Of a DNA stretch of 64,000 bases, positions 24,258-38,322 are shown piece by piece; within the stretch, counting starts at the first letter, position 1, and every line of letters starts with the position of its first letter. This DNA is from Beroe forskalii (Eukaryota; Ctenophora; Nuda; Beroida; Beroidae): contig WFMF01000478.1 of NCBI GenBank assembly GCA_011033025.1, positions 60,126 through 124,125 on the forward strand, read 5' to 3'. The notes below the pieces were generated by a model that did no database searches, was not told the DNA's origin, and saw only the letters and a list, made by a program, of their open reading frames with translations. The position numbers and the translations under genes were made by a program.

Positions 24258-25339
24258 ATGGCAAATACTGGACTGAAGGGTTCCAAAAGAGTAGCCGTTG
24301 GTTAAATGCCCTGGATACAGGCTTACAGCTTTGCAGGGTTAAAATGGTACCGTTTCTCATGCCAAAAGCGTACTTACGAGTTACGCTAAATCCAAAACAA
24401 AAGCCAGAACAGAACTTTAACAATCCTTTTTGATAACATAGGTAGCAAAATAACCCATAAAACTAAACCACAAAGTTCAAAAAACCCACAAAACAGAAGA
24501 CAGACCGAGTAATACCAGGATTCAGTGAGGTAGCGAAGTCGTAGGAGATCGTGTGTTAAGTCATGGTTACCCGGGGTAGTCATGGTAACCTGTAGACTGT
24601 AGTCATGGTTATTGCTCATAACCCTGACATTCTGTCATGGCAATACCATATTTAGCTTATTAGGGGTTATTAGGGGTTATTATTGAGGATACATCACAAT
24701 CCCTTCCATGGAATGAATAAGCGTATGAATATGAGTATTAATTCGGGTGTCACACGTATACCTTCCTAAGAACTTCCAAACATTAGCACCTTCTTGAGAA
24801 AGAATTAAACATGTCACTCACTCACACCACTAATTGATATCAAACCAGAACTCCACCCTTACTTCACAGGTCACCAAGTGGCATGGGCAGTCACTGGGAG
24901 GTTAATGGTGGTTGTTTTCATTCGATTAGCTACGAATTACTGTACAGGGAAGGGCCATCCAAGGGCATTTGTAATTGGGTAATGTGTCCTGACAAAAGAC
25001 TCTGATAGACTTGAAATAGAGCTGTTATCAACTGAATGGACTGTCACTTAGCTGACCATTCACGGGTATGTGATTTCTAATGCGATTAAAAGGAGGGTTA
25101 GAGTATTAGGTATAAGTAAGGTATAAGTAAGTGGAGTCTGTCTAGTCTATAAAACACTGGTTTGATTGGCCATTGACTGGTGAATTGTGACTTTCGATTG
25201 GTGATCGACTGGTGAATGGTGATTGCTGATTGGTCATTGACTCGCTGGATTACCAAAGTCCCATCCTTATTAAAGTAACGAATGACCGAGTATAATATTC
25301 ATTAGTGTAGTTCGCATAATCCAATGTACCAACTATTAA

Positions 25340-27566
25340 GGGGGGGCACACTTAAATTCAAGTTGACCGGCCCGCTCAGATGAGTTCATATGCTCATTCT
25401 GCAGCATATAAGGGGTACTTTACCGGAAAATTTTGAATTTTCTCGGACACATTTTGGGGAATGAGCGAGGCAAAGTTGGTATACTATTTCACTGTCAAAA
25501 GTTTGTTAGTCCATAGCTTAATAACCATAACAGTTTCATGTATGAAAAATTTGCATGCATGTAGATCAACATGTCCACTATATAAACCCAAAGGTTCGTT
25601 TGTCAAATCGCAAATTGACTGAGTTGCTATGGCCATTCTTGTAAGGGTACCAAATTCTAAGAAAAAGTTTGCTAGCTCCGTCATTTTTTGAGCTACAGTG
25701 GATTCCACATATGAAATATGTAGAAGCTCTACATGCGTGCCAAAGGGCTAAGCCGGGCATCAGTTATATCTCATAGTTATCAAATGAGGCAAAATTTAAC
25801 ATTTTGCTGTAATTGTACACAATATTTCATCATCTGACGAATAATTTCCTACCGAGAACTAAATATACTTCATTTGATGTAAAATTTCATGTTGTTCAAC
25901 TTCCCGAGCAATTTTGGATTTTTCTCCTTTTATTTCTTGATATAATAACCATTTTTAAGGCCCAAAAATGTGTTTTTGGCTATTTTTCAGCCTACGAATA
26001 TCGTAGAGACTTCATTTTAGCGCAAACGAATCGCAATCATCGAGTTTATATGTGACTTGAACAAACATACTCTAAATCGCTCAGGAAAAGTTACGGGCCA
26101 AACTGATTTTGTCGTTTCTGGCTTATAAAAGGTGAAAAAATCGTATCTCAGCCCAGGAAGGTCGTAGAGACTTCGTTTTGGGCGCAAACGAATCGGAAAC
26201 ATCAAGTTTATTTGTAACTTGTGAATCAACATGTGCTCTAAAATGGTCAGGAAAAAAGTTATGGGCCAAAAACCATTTTATTGACCCAAAATATGGCCCT
26301 ATCTCGGCCCAGGAGTATCATAGTGACTCGATATTGGGCTCAAAATATTTCGAGAGGTCATATTTATATATGACTTGTGAACAAACATATAGCTTAAAAC
26401 GCTCAGGAAGCGAGCTATGAGCCAAAAACTGTTCTAAGATCATGTTTTTCTTCTCATAAAATTATGGTTTGAAGGTTTTGGCCCATTACTCGTTTCCTGA
26501 GCGTTTTGAGCTATATGTTTGTTCACAAGTCATATATAAATATGAATTTCTCGAAATATTTCGAGCCCAAAAATCGAGACTCTATGATACTCCTGGGCCG
26601 AGATAGGGCCATATTTTTGGGTCAATAAAATGGTTTTGCCCATAACTTTTTTCTGAGCATTTTAGAGCACATGTTCATTCACAAGTTACAAATAAACTTG
26701 ATGTTTCTGATCTGTTTGCGCTCAAAACGAAGTCTCTACGACCTTCCTGGGCTGAGATACGATTTTTTTCACCTTTATAAGCCAGAAACGACAAAAAATC
26801 AGTTTTTGGCCCGTAACTTTTTTCCTGAGCGATTTAGAGTATGTTTGTTCACAAGTCACATATAAACTCGATGATTGCGATTCGTTTGCGCCCAAACGAA
26901 GTCTCTACGATATTCGTAGGCTGAAAATAGCCAAAACACGCATTTTTGGGCCTTAAAATGGTTATATCAAGAAATAAAAAGAAAAATCCAAAATTGGCTC
27001 CGGGAAGTTGAACAGCATGAAATTTTACATCAAATGAAGTATATTTAGTCCTCGGTGGAAATTATTCATTGTGGGATGATGAAATATTGTGTAGAATTAC
27101 AGCAAAATGTTAAATTTTGCCACTTTAATCTGATAATTATGTGAGATATAACTGATGCCCGGCTTAGCCTTTTGGCACGCATGTAGAGCTTCTAAACGCA
27201 CACATTTCCATATGTGGAATCCCACTGTAGCTCAAAAATGACGGAGCTAGCAAACTTTTTCTTAGAATTTGGTACCCTTTACAAGAATGGCCATAACTCA
27301 GTCAATTTTGCGATTTGACAAACGAACTTTTTGGGTTTATATAGTGACATGTTGATCTACATGCATGCAAATTTTCATACATGAAACTGGGGTTATCAAG
27401 CTATGGACTAACAAACTTTGACAGTGAAATAGTATACCAATCCTTTGCCCGCTCATCCCCAAAAAATGTGTCCGAGAAAAATCATATTTTCCGGTAAAGT
27501 ACCCCTTATATGCTGCAGTATATGAACTCATCTGAGTGGGCCGGTCAACTTTAATTTGTGCCCCCC
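25340..27566. mobile_element. 2.2 kb foldback element with about 1.08 kb arms, TTAA flanks, unit 1 only
   Basis: The two halves are reverse complements with modest divergence around a short centre near 26450. The tips read GGGGGGGCACAC and its complement, and TTAA flanks both sides (25336-25339, 27567-27570). Unit 2 has one uninterrupted site, 'atattgatagcc', near 41917. TTAA flanks suggest piggyBac-type integration, though a TA or TTA duplication would also fit. Each arm contains three degenerate repeats of roughly 130-150 bp with 'cgtagagacttcgttttg' and 'aacatactctaaa' motifs. No transposase ORF is present. Confidence 0.8.
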
Positions 27567-28811
27567 TTAATAGCCTATGCCAACTTCATCTATTAGAAGA
27601 AAGATTGTTTTTCAATCTTTAAATAACATTCTGAGAAAGCTGCTGGAGATAAGGATGGGTATGGGTTTGGTCGGTTTATATCAGATTTAGTTAAAATTAA
27701 CATGATTAAGTCGTATAATGACTATGATATAATCCATAGACTGCAGTGCAGAAGTCTAGTAGGCTTGGCCATCCCAGTAACGTTCTTATCAAAATTTTAT
27801 TAACAGCTTCTCTCATGATACCTACATACTCATATTTGGCAGATTCAAACATATCCTCCGAAGTCTTAAAGTTAAGATGATGAGCAATTGTTCCTCAGGA
27901 TGCTCTCTGCTAAACTATATAATGACTCGCATCAATTATTATCTGAGTAGGTATTGGTTGAGTGGACAAGAAAATTTCGCTAAGCATAAAAACATTAAGG
28001 TAAGATTATTAAGATAAGAAGGTAGTGGTAGGAGTTCAAATTCAGAGAACGTTTGGTAATGTTTATACCACTCCACTTTGACATTTAAAACTGTTGAGTG
28101 TTGAATCTAGCGAGGTTTACTTTTCGTTAATAAACATAGAAATAATATTATGTAAGTACCATTTTTAAGGAAGCTACCAAATTATTTGGAACGTACGATG
28201 TATCATGTTATGTAAATTGTTTTAGGGAGCTTTAAACACTCCACATTATTATTGCTATATTGTATTGTTATACAGCCTTGCAATTGATAACGATAAACAA
28301 TGCATGGACCAGTAAATAAATAGGCATAACATAAACTCTATGATAATTATATTCAAAGGAGCTCCAAACTGAATAATATTTAAATATTCTGTAGTTATAG
28401 TAATAAAAAGTCAGGAGCAATGCGCATACACATACACAGTACACAGTGTACACTGTATACTGTACACAAACAAATACACACAGTTTTAGGGTGTCTTTAC
28501 AAAGCGATATGATCCAGAAAACTGTGTGTTTGCTTGGCAGTTTGTTCGGCTGTTCAGAGTTTTTAAGGGGTCTGGGTCCTCGGTACTGTGTAAGAATTTT
28601 GTATGTTGATGTGTTTATACTTTTGTAATCATACAAGTCTTGTTGGTCTATATTTTCATGTTGGCATCTTTTATTTTATATGTTTTGACTTCTCATTTGT
28701 AAATCATTCTGAATCTTATTCTAGAGTGAGTGTGTAAGTCTATTGCATGTAAGTCTATTGCGTGTAAGTTTAGGAGAGCATGATCACATGAAAAGACGGT
28801 TTAATCTACCG

Positions 28812-28876
28812 GTGTAATAGTAATAGAGTAATAGCAGTAGTAATAGCAGTAGTAATAGCAGTAGTAATAGTAGTGT
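28812..28876. repeat. Microsatellite (agtaatagc)n
   Basis: Repeats of 'agtaatagc' and 'agtagtaat'. Unit 2 has a shorter, altered version near 43125-43160. Confidence 0.8.
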
Positions 28877-29530
28877 AAAAAGGAGTGATCCAGGTGCAAT
28901 GATGCCCCATTGTGTGTGTTATATAGTTTTACTGAGCATGTAGTGCTGCGTTAAGAGGCAATGGGGCCGCATACAGTGTCATCATGTAATCAGGTGGTTT
29001 ACACTCTGTTTAACAACTCTCTTATCACACACTGTTATGATAACAGTGTATGTCTGTTATCATAAACCATTGTTCACGATAATCAGCCACATTGGAACTG
29101 ATCCAGGGAGTTCTAATTCTTTAAATCTTCAGTGCTTCAGGGACTCAGAGAGTGCTTCAGGGTTGTTACATGTTTTACACTGAAAAACTGAAACACTGGA
29201 TATATAAGCAGCTCAGGGTGCACACAGCTGCACCTGTAATTACACTTACTCCAAGAGCCAAGAGTTATTATCACGGTTTAGATAGGGAGCTGATGATGTC
29301 GTCATATTCTGTACACCTTATTACTATTACTATTACTGCTAGACAATACAAGGCCCTGTACATTGTACATTGTACACAATACATAATGGCTATTAGGGGT
29401 CTTAATAAGACTTTTGGTGCCATGAAACTTAACGAATTTATCCCTCGTGAGAAACATCTTCGTTGAACTTGCAGGAACTGAACAACCTCCAAAACAAGAT
29501 CATAATATTCATAATATTCTTATAACTCAC

Positions 29531-29596
29531 TTCAAAACTAACAAGAGTTGTGTCAAATATTGTCTCCAAGTTTGTTATACTCTCTGTACTTGCCAT
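29531..29596 (-). CDS. Candidate first coding exon, copy in unit 2
   Basis: Counterpart of 9560-9625: minus-strand ATG at 29596, 22 codons with Ile instead of Leu at residue 13, donor GTGAGT at 29530. Downstream on the minus strand lies the end of unit 1 rather than the sequence downstream of the unit 1 exon, so any gene here would be an orphaned 5' end. Confidence 0.25.
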
Positions 29597-31378
29597 GTAC
29601 AAATGCTGCTTAACATGGATTAAAATCAAGTTTATTAAACAAGTTGTGACGTTCTATCAGGTATATGCTGGTCATGTGACTTTTGAGAGAGAACGAGAGT
29701 TAATGGTACTTGGAAATAAAGTATGGTTTTTCTTATTCGGGGAACCATTGAGTTTTGATACGAGATATCACAGACTCCATCTGAGAGGCTGCATTCTCTT
29801 GACTCCATCCAAAATGAAAAGTCTTTGGCAGTTCCCCAAGCTATTTCGATAAATGTTTAAAAATTGCCCTCCCTCAAACGAAAACCCTTGTCAGAAACTC
29901 TCAATTAATACTATGTTAGACTTCTTCAGGGGCACACAGCAATCATGAGAATAATCTGGGGTTATGCACTATAATCTGGGAGTAATCTGACAATCTGGGA
30001 TTAATCTGCTAATCTGTGATTTTCTAGGCTCAATCATGAGCTGCCAAGGATACATTCAAATATTAAATCAAAATATCAAATCATTACGTTGATATCTTAC
30101 ATTCATTGGTTCTGCTTTTGTATTGATCAATGATTGGTTCTGCTTTCAGTACTCACATATCCGCTTTATCTCTCGGTTCAACCGGTTTTTGAACATGGAA
30201 AAGCTGCTCTTAAAACAACGTCAAAAGAGAAACGGTTTCTGCAACCAATAATACGAGGAAAGAGTGGCAATACAGGAAAAGAGTGGTTAACTATAGGAGC
30301 CTGTAACTGTTTCAGAAGTGCATACGGTTTGTCAGTAAAACCATCAACAATATAACACTTTAATATAACACTAATATAACATATAACTCTGTAATAACAC
30401 GTGTGTTGCTATTAATGTTCCTTATCTGTGGGAAGTGTGCAGCACGACCAGCTACAAATCAACCACGCTGTGACCTCATCAACACACCATGTTAACCTAT
30501 GATAATGACGTCATCAACACCTCTCTACTCGCCACCCGTCACAGGGGGGGAGAAGCCCCAAAGATCACTAATATACACAATACACGCCGCTATACACAAG
30601 TACACGAATACCATCCCTTACTCCCTCAGAATGGCGAGAGAGTGGAAAGCAATTATGCCAAATTTAAAGCTTTTTGTTCTGTGTTGCTGTGTCGTAAGCA
30701 ATTGCAGCGCGATTAATGGTTTAAATTGAGGAACAAAAAGCATTGATTGCCTCTCTACAAGCAAGGATTGCAGAGCAAGCATAACGGAAGATCTGTGTTG
30801 GGAATGCGTGATATTTTACAAAGATTGTAATTGATAATCCGCGCTGGAAGCACTACATGGCATTTAATCTCAATACCATCGTCCTGTCTACTTAACTATT
30901 TCAAGAGACTTAGGTACACTCCAGTGGTTTTAATGAAGCCTAAGAGTAAACCCACTATATTACCCACTTAGAGTAAACCCTATTAGGGAGCTGTCATATA
31001 TTACGTTCTAGCAAGTAGGGGCAAAAAGGGGGTTTCCAAATACTGACAAGGGAGCGAGGGGGTCAGGGCTTTGCTGACATTATTAAAAATAAGATTTTTC
31101 TTCCCTTAAAAGTGGTTCAAAAGTAGGCTAAGAATCGCATCAGTAACATGTAACATGTAACAGCTCACTTTGGGTTCTGCTCCGAGGTAAATCAGAACGC
31201 TAGGAAACACGATTGGCTAGCAACAGCTCAGAAAGTGTCTAATGTGAAATGCTTGCTATCGGAATGAAGATTGCCTTGTCAGGTAGACCTTTAATGGGAT
31301 GTGGCTACATTATGTGATTTGTTGCCAGAGTAACTGTCTAGGGACCACTTTAGTCTTTGACAACCTGTCACATTCTGC

Positions 31379-31585
31379 ACACCAGTCACCACAGTTACCA
31401 CACACCAGTTACCATAGTTACCACACACAGCTACCATAGTTACCACACCAGTCACCATAGTTACCACACACAGTTACTATAGTTACCACACACAGTTACC
31501 ATAGTTACCATAACAACCAGTCAGTCACCACAGTTACCATAACAACCTGTCACATTCTGCACACCAGTCACCACAGTTACCATCT
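31379..31585. repeat. Minisatellite of 'cagttacc' units, unit 2
   Basis: Counterpart of 11397-11605, with more 'cacacagttaccatagttac' blocks and fewer 'taacaacc' blocks. Confidence 0.8.
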
Positions 31586-33323
31586 TGTATACAATAATGC
31601 GTGGCAGTGTTTTTAGAAGAAAAAGAGGAGTTTCAAGTCTTCTTCTCCAAAAAGAGGACTTTCATGTTTCAGGTCTTCCAAAGATGAAAACTTGCGATTG
31701 ACAAACCCGAAACAAGAGTCAGGAATAATTTACCAAACAGCAATACGGTGACAAATTCTGCAGCTACGCTTTTTGATTTTGATAAGGGTACCCGGATAAT
31801 GTAAAATCTGGCAGGAATATTTTGAATGGCTCTATTATGATGCGCACTATATGAGGTTGAAAGTTGACCTAGATCATTCCGTTCGACAATGTTCGATCTT
31901 AGTGATATACCAGAGGCGTGAGCAGCTAGACTGATAAAATAAAATCTGCTCGTATTGTTCTCGTAGCTCTTTCTGATCTACCAAACCTCCAATACGATCC
32001 GTTTACTCCCTTTCTCCGACCAAACGCTTCAAAGAATCTTTATCAGACGATAATACTGGAAATGTTCTGGTGGTCCCTTTCAGCATATTGTGAGAAAATG
32101 TGGAAGCATAAAGGACCGATTACGCCGATATTTAAAATAAAATCCATAAAACGGATTTATTTCGGAGTATAGTCAAATACACGAGATATTAGTATTTGTG
32201 ATTTAAAGGAGGGTTAAAATGAAAATACTCTTATATAATAAAATGACGATTTGAAAAACAGAATGAATAAAGACCATATTTTCATGAATTCAAAAAACCG
32301 TATTGAAATACAAAGAGCGGTGACTTGAGGCCTCTCCACGTCGCATCACTTACACAGCCAACACGTCAAGAGGACACTGATTTAGCGTTTTTACACCTCA
32401 TGCAAACTATGCTGATTTTCTTATTATTATTTGACGTTGGAATACCAACGGATGACATTATGGGAGCTTAGGGAGGCGTGAAGTGAGCTCTGAACTACGA
32501 ATCAACCGATTTAAAGCGGGTTATACATCTACACTGAGATAATACGAACTTTTCAAAAAATCAGCTTTTCACAGGAAGCTTCTTCTGAGTCTAATGAACT
32601 GTTGGGGCTGGAGCGTGTAATAGGCTGGGTTAAAACATTGAACATTGAACATTGAATAAGAATTACTCTTATTTCTATGTCAGTTGGATGGGTTCAGGCC
32701 TAGTTCTGGATAGGAATCGATAATCACTCAATCATGTGCACATTTGCTGACCTTATTGTCACAGAATTTACTTGAATCCTCCAAGTTATTGTAATGCAAG
32801 TCGTTGAAATCTGGTAGTTGATAATCAGTCGCATTTCGCGGCTCTTCAGACTCATGATTCCCTTATTTGACAACGCAACGAACACATCATACAATGTGAG
32901 GGATCTTGTCGTATAGAATGTAAGGTATGTCATGACCGTTCAGATGATCACTAATACATTGACATCGATGATATGACGTGGCTGTGTTCCTACGCATGGA
33001 ATGAGCGTTAAGTCATCGGAACTACTTGTGTTCATGAGACTATTAGAGAGCTTCTACAACCATAAACTGACTTGTAATGACCTCACTTCGGTTCTCATGG
33101 AATTCTAAGCTGCTGAGAAAGTAAGAATGTACGTAATTCACTCCATTTACTTTTTTCCTGGTGACACAAATCGGCTGTCAATCATGAGCTCACGAGATGA
33201 CAGATATAGAATGTGCAGATGTTCATTATGGATAGCTTATGACTTCTGAAGATCAGATGCAGCTAGTTTGCTTCGTCACAGTCACACCTACACCAACACT
33301 TTACACGTAATGGTCATGTCAGT

Positions 33324-33406
33324 GCAGACTTGTCAGACGTTGTCTGACCCCTTCGCCTTAGGCGGGCGCGCGCGCGTCCGCCGAACGTCTGACAAGTGCA
33401 GACTGC
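33324..33406. repeat. GC-rich palindromic mini-element (copy 2)
   Basis: Counterpart of 13331-13413, nearly identical, with the same nested stems and CG repeat core. Confidence 0.65.
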
Positions 33407-33716
33407 AGCTTCAGTTACGATACGAACATTGACTTTATACTATGCTGTAGGGATATTGATGAACCGAGCGAGAGCGAGCTATTCATCTCAATCGACAACC
33501 AAAGCTTGAGATTTTGCCTCAATTTGAAACACCTAGTACCAAGATAGAGTTTTACCTTTTTTGGTTATTCTTGGTCTATTGAAGTCATATAACTTTTCGA
33601 TATCATGTAACAACTGACAAATCGCTATGTTAAATCATTCAGGAAGATACAGTGTGTTCGGTACATTGAGACGCGACACTTCAGTAAAATCTGTGTTAAA
33701 CTTGGATTGAATGTAA

Positions 33717-33747
33717 CAGTTTGGCGCAATAAAAGCGCGCCAAACTG
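33717..33747. repeat. Perfect 11 bp hairpin, copy in unit 2
   Basis: Same stem and loop as 13721-13751 without change. Confidence 0.7.
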
Positions 33748-35528
33748 CGCGCGCGCAGCAAAAACAATAAGGCCTGTGGGATCTTTTCAGTACAGAAATT
33801 ACGTTTGGCGTTCGCGCGTTCCGTCACTTTCCCATTATCTCTAATTAATTGCTTAATGTCATTTCGTCTCACTTCATCGAATCTGGTGATAGCTATTTCA
33901 CAGTTCACAGTTCAGGTTTCCAAATATAGAACAGATGACGTAGCAACTAATGAGTATTGATTTGATAACCCACCCTGCAGGTAGCATGTCATGGTGTGAT
34001 GGGGCTGGTAATTCTGAGGAAATTACTTCCCTAATTCAGTCTCATTTCGTGATTAAATCAGCTCCGTAACTTAGAATGCTGACTCCTAATAGCTCAATAG
34101 AGTTATTGTTTCAATGGATCAATGCTGTCTTGAGTCTTGACCGATGCGTTTGGACCAAAATAACAACAAAGACCTGCCCCTTTTGTCTTATATTGAACGA
34201 TTGACCTTGATTAGTTGATAGAACGATTGTTTACAATTATATTTACAATCGACCACATTCATAAAATCATGCCTCACACATTCTTGCAATCATTAGCTAA
34301 TGCAGCTAAATATTTGCCCTTATTTCATTATGCTTGGCACCGATGTGTTAATATGTAACATATGATAAGTAATGCATTTTCTATCGTATTTTCAGCGTAT
34401 TGCTTTCCTAAATCTTTTCAACTGTCAAACTGCTGTCAATGGTTGGCCTCGCCTACTCAGCCTCAATTCATGTCATTATGGGGCTGATAAATCAAAAGAT
34501 TTCTGTCGCGTGTAATTTGTTACGGTCTAATACGAAGGAGCAAACCCAAAAGACTTTTTTGAAGTTAAAACATGCCTAAATTATAAAAAACGCTCTGATG
34601 ACTGATGTAGCAACGGAGCATCTCATATTTATGAGAAAGGAATTCAAGGAGTCAGTCAGAGTCCCCAGTTTATAGTGCATTTTATTGATTCTCCAAACAG
34701 TAGGTTGAAGAACGAACTGTTTCGGTGAACGAAGCTAAATCATAGTTATAGGTTATACCAGGAGAACTAACGAACAGCTAAAAAGCTAAAACACAACCCC
34801 AAGTCGGGAACGCTCAAAAGTAGCAAGAAGTATAAACGCTACAAAGTAATAAAATGTACTTTGCATATGTTGAATCATGAGAAAAGGAAAGTTCTGATAA
34901 TGAAACACATTGTATAGTCTCATTAGTAGGCTATTAGTGACACGTCATGCTACAAGCTTTGTTTGGTTGAGGGCAAGCAAAAGCATTGTCCCATTGTGAT
35001 TTTAAGCAAAAGCATTGTCCCATTGTGATTTTACGGGAAGCAGGGTTCAAGAGCCGGTAAGAAGTTGACTTTCACTGCGCATTCAGAGCTTATCAATATC
35101 TTACATTAGGACGCATTCAGAGATTATCAAGATCTTATCATTTGGACACATTCAAGAAGGAAACGAGAATTCTTAATGTTAGATTATGCAAGACAGATAC
35201 CTACCAAATAGAAGAAAACTTAGAATTGATAATAACCTTTTTACTACGGAAAGTACTTCATCTCATTAATACTTTAGAATAGGTATTTTATCTGGCTGAT
35301 TCCCTCACTACCTTGAGCTATTATAATTTGAATATTTCCCAGGCTCACTAAGAATATTCATAAGATATTTAAAGTTATCTCCCAAAGCAGAAGTTACCAC
35401 TTAATGAGTAACCACTTGGGTGAGTTACAATAGTAACCACTTGATATTAGAGTATTATACAGACTGATAGTTACATGACCTATTGGACAACTCATAATTC
35501 AGTGTCTCGTATTGTGCCATCTTTGCAG

Positions 35529-35600
35529 GATTTGGAGTGCGAAGTGTAGCACGCTGAATACTGAATCCCCAGCCACCTTAGACAGGATTACAGAGGGTAG
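35529..35600 (+). CDS. Candidate internal exon, identical in both units (copy 2)
   Basis: Base-for-base match to 19115-19186, with acceptor 'ccatctttgcag' and donor GTAAGA. The polypyrimidine side differs by one base from unit 1 and the donor by one (GTAAGG to GTAAGA), both still functional in form. Confidence 0.3.
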
Positions 35601-36324
35601 GTAAGAATCCATTCCCAGCAAAACAGTACGTCTCCTTCTAAAGCACTTGAAATTATCACCCCTTAGTAACTGGAAGGCTAATCCCCTTAAAAAGGTCACT
35701 AAATCATTAAAATCATTAAAAAGCTTTAGAAATCACCCTCTCACTCCAACAACCACATACTTCATTCCAAATTTAACAGATGTTACACCGGTACACCCCT
35801 GAGTGCTCCAGGCTACATATTTTGCATAACAATAGTCTCTCCAAGCCCAGAACCATGCTTAACCCAGTGTAGTAATGCTAAACCTTGTGTAGTAATGCTA
35901 AACCTTGTGTAGTAAAGCAAGTCACTAGTGTAATGTGTAACTTAACCATCTAGAACCTGGGTTACTTAACCAAGTGTTACGATTAATGGTGGGATTTCAT
36001 GTTTCACAATGATAATATGTACACGAAACGATCGACTCTTGAAGTTTATGCTAACAAATGAAAGAGACACAAGCCTCATTGATTAACTAAGTAACTAGAA
36101 GCAGATGAAATGTTTTCTGGAAACTGGCGTGTCTATGAACCAAGAAATTCTGAGGAGAAGAAACAACAGAACCCATTGCGACTGATTGTGACTCTAATCT
36201 CGCTCATTCTCAAAGGAATGTCGCCCCATGTTCCCGTGAGATTGCCTCACTAGAAGAGTCAAAGAAGCTTACACAGTTATCAGTATCATAATAACCTATA
36301 GCTGGTAATCTTGGTGGTAATTAA

Positions 36325-36525
36325 TGTAATACTGTATTATGTATACTGTATAGTGCAGTACAAAATGTATATTGTATAGTGTACAGTACAGTACAGAATG
36401 CATAGTGTATATTGTAGATTGGTTATCGTGTATAGTGAATAATAATTTACAATATGCTAATGTATTGTGTATAGTAATTTACAATGTACCAATGTATAAT
36501 GTATGGTGTATTATAGTGTACAATG
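36325..36525. repeat. AT-rich minisatellite, unit 2
   Basis: Shortened counterpart of 19923-20200. Confidence 0.75.
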
Positions 36526-37512
36526 ATCCAGGTGTGAATTGAGGGCAGGTTTTAATCCTGATCATTGGAAGTGTAGAGAGCAAGTGATACCATTAAAGGG
36601 AGAAGGCAATGTAACAGATGAGGCATTCTTGACCCATGTGTTGCAGAGATTACCATTCGCACAAGAGGGCAGGGAGGAGATTAGGCAGAAGAAGTGTTAA
36701 AGCGCAAATTTGATGATTGTTTCGCGATTAACCATGATAACATTCAGGATAAAAACTAAAACATCGCCACGAACTTCCAATCAGGATATGTAAAATCTAA
36801 ATATTATCGTGTTTGAATAAATCGTGATGCTTTCCATATATTTAACTCCTCAGACATCTTTAACCCGGTGCCAAGCATTTTCATTAATTCCTGTCAAAAC
36901 TTAATCTGAATTTCAATAAATAATTTGTCTGCGAGTCTGCAATATTTCTCCAATAATTTAAGAGTAATACAGACTACTGATCCACGTTGATTTGAACGGT
37001 ATACGGTTACATTGTACATCACTCATGGCAAATTCGTGGTTTTGAGTTACTCTCTCTGATTATTACTCAAAACTGAAAATTGATAACAATTTCCGCTTTA
37101 AATTCCAGATAAGAAGATAGCAGTGTATAAATTCATTATGTTTTCAGTTTTCAGTGAAACCTTAGGAGTTAGAAAGTTGTACTGGGGCACAGACAGTTCA
37201 TATGTCAGTCTAGATTCAGGTACACAGAATTCAGCTTAAATCTTAGACTTACATACTCTGAGTGGTTATGTGGAGAGAACTGTTCTTTATATTAGAGTGT
37301 AAGGAGCTCATCTGACATATCAAAACTAGAACTTAGACATTTTAGTTGTACCTTTGTACGTTGCAAGTACATTTAAATCTAAATGGATTGGTAAGTCGTT
37401 TGTCATGAAGGTGTGAATGCAGTGTTACATCGAATGACGTTTGTAGCAAAGGTTGTATGTTTCAATTGCCAAGGTACTTTTCGCTTACCTAGCCCATCAC
37501 TATACACTATAG

Positions 37513-37590
37513 ATCAACACACCACTCTAACCCCTGATAATGACGTCATCAACACACCACTCTAACCCCTGATAATGACGTCATCAATTC
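37513..37590. repeat. 35 bp CRE repeat, two copies, unit 2
   Basis: Counterpart of 21192-21405, with TGACGTCA at 37541 and 37576. Copy number differs from unit 1 (two against six). Confidence 0.85.
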
Positions 37591-37700
37591 ACTATACAGA
37601 ACTGTACATGAGTACATTAGCACCTGCAATAACAACTGTTTAAAATCAGGGGTTGTGTGTCGGTTTAACAGCAGCTGAAGGTATAGTTTACCCGCGCCAA

Positions 37701-37756
37701 GCCTCCACCAATCAGCGAGCAGTACCGTGGGAGTACTGAGCTCTGATTGGTTGGTT
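37701..37756. promoter_or_regulatory. CCAAT-box inverted repeat, unit 2
   Basis: Counterpart of 21518-21573. Both CCAAT boxes are intact. A TGA stop in the frame that is open through this region in unit 1 argues that conservation here is not for coding. Confidence 0.3.
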
Positions 37757-38322
37757 AACAGCAGCAGGTATTACTACTACGCAGTTACAACACGTCACTA
37801 AACGCAGTAGTAATGGGATAACAGTGTCGACAACAACACATTGTCAAAGAGAGGCGGGATTATCACTTCACCGTAACAAAATGACGTTATCAGTTCACAG
37901 TGTAACAAACCGTCACGCTCAGGCGACTTCTTCACACTTGAATTCATGACACCGAGTGCTAAAAAGCAATATGACTGTTGTCATGATGGCATGGTATAAA
38001 TCAACCTGCAAAATTGAGTGTGGTCATGGTAAATATCCTGGCTTCATTTTGAGATAACATGTAAACACATTAATTAATTGAGGTACCACTTCATCACTTG
38101 ATGGAAGCTGGTCAACGTTACCCCCATGGGAATTGGAAGACAGTGGGAATTACCATCAATCATCATCGCGTCAGAGACAGACAGTTATACAGGGTATCTC
38201 CGGACTCGTGTCCAGACCCCAAACACCCATCAACCATCACGGTATTATCAAGATTTAAGATGCTATTACATCTCTCAGAACATACCACACAGTATCACAT
38301 ACAGTACTCAAATATTATAATA

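Larger units (their letters stand above)
9453..29427. repeat. Segmental duplication, unit 1 (about 20 kb)
   Basis: Colinear direct copy of 29428-43780. Homology starts at 'acttaacg' (9453, compare 29427) and ends at 'gccatgaaa' (29427, compare 43780). Examples of matched blocks are 11690-12000 with 31680-31985, 13721-13751 with 33717-33747, 19115-19186 with 35529-35600, and 23898-24257 with 40486-40845. Extra material in this unit comprises the elements at 14094-17721, 22960-23770 and 25340-27566, and a longer 35 bp array. Removing the large insertions from both units leaves about 13 kb each. Between named features the unit is AT-rich, with simple repeats and no confident gene; the matched blocks diverge by scattered substitutions and many short indels. 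Confidence 0.95.

Noticed and set aside
28440..28480. CACAGT/ACTGTG-rich palindromic run as a possible regulatory site.
   Set aside because: Low-complexity CA/GT/TA simple sequence, variable between units (compare 42745-42785).
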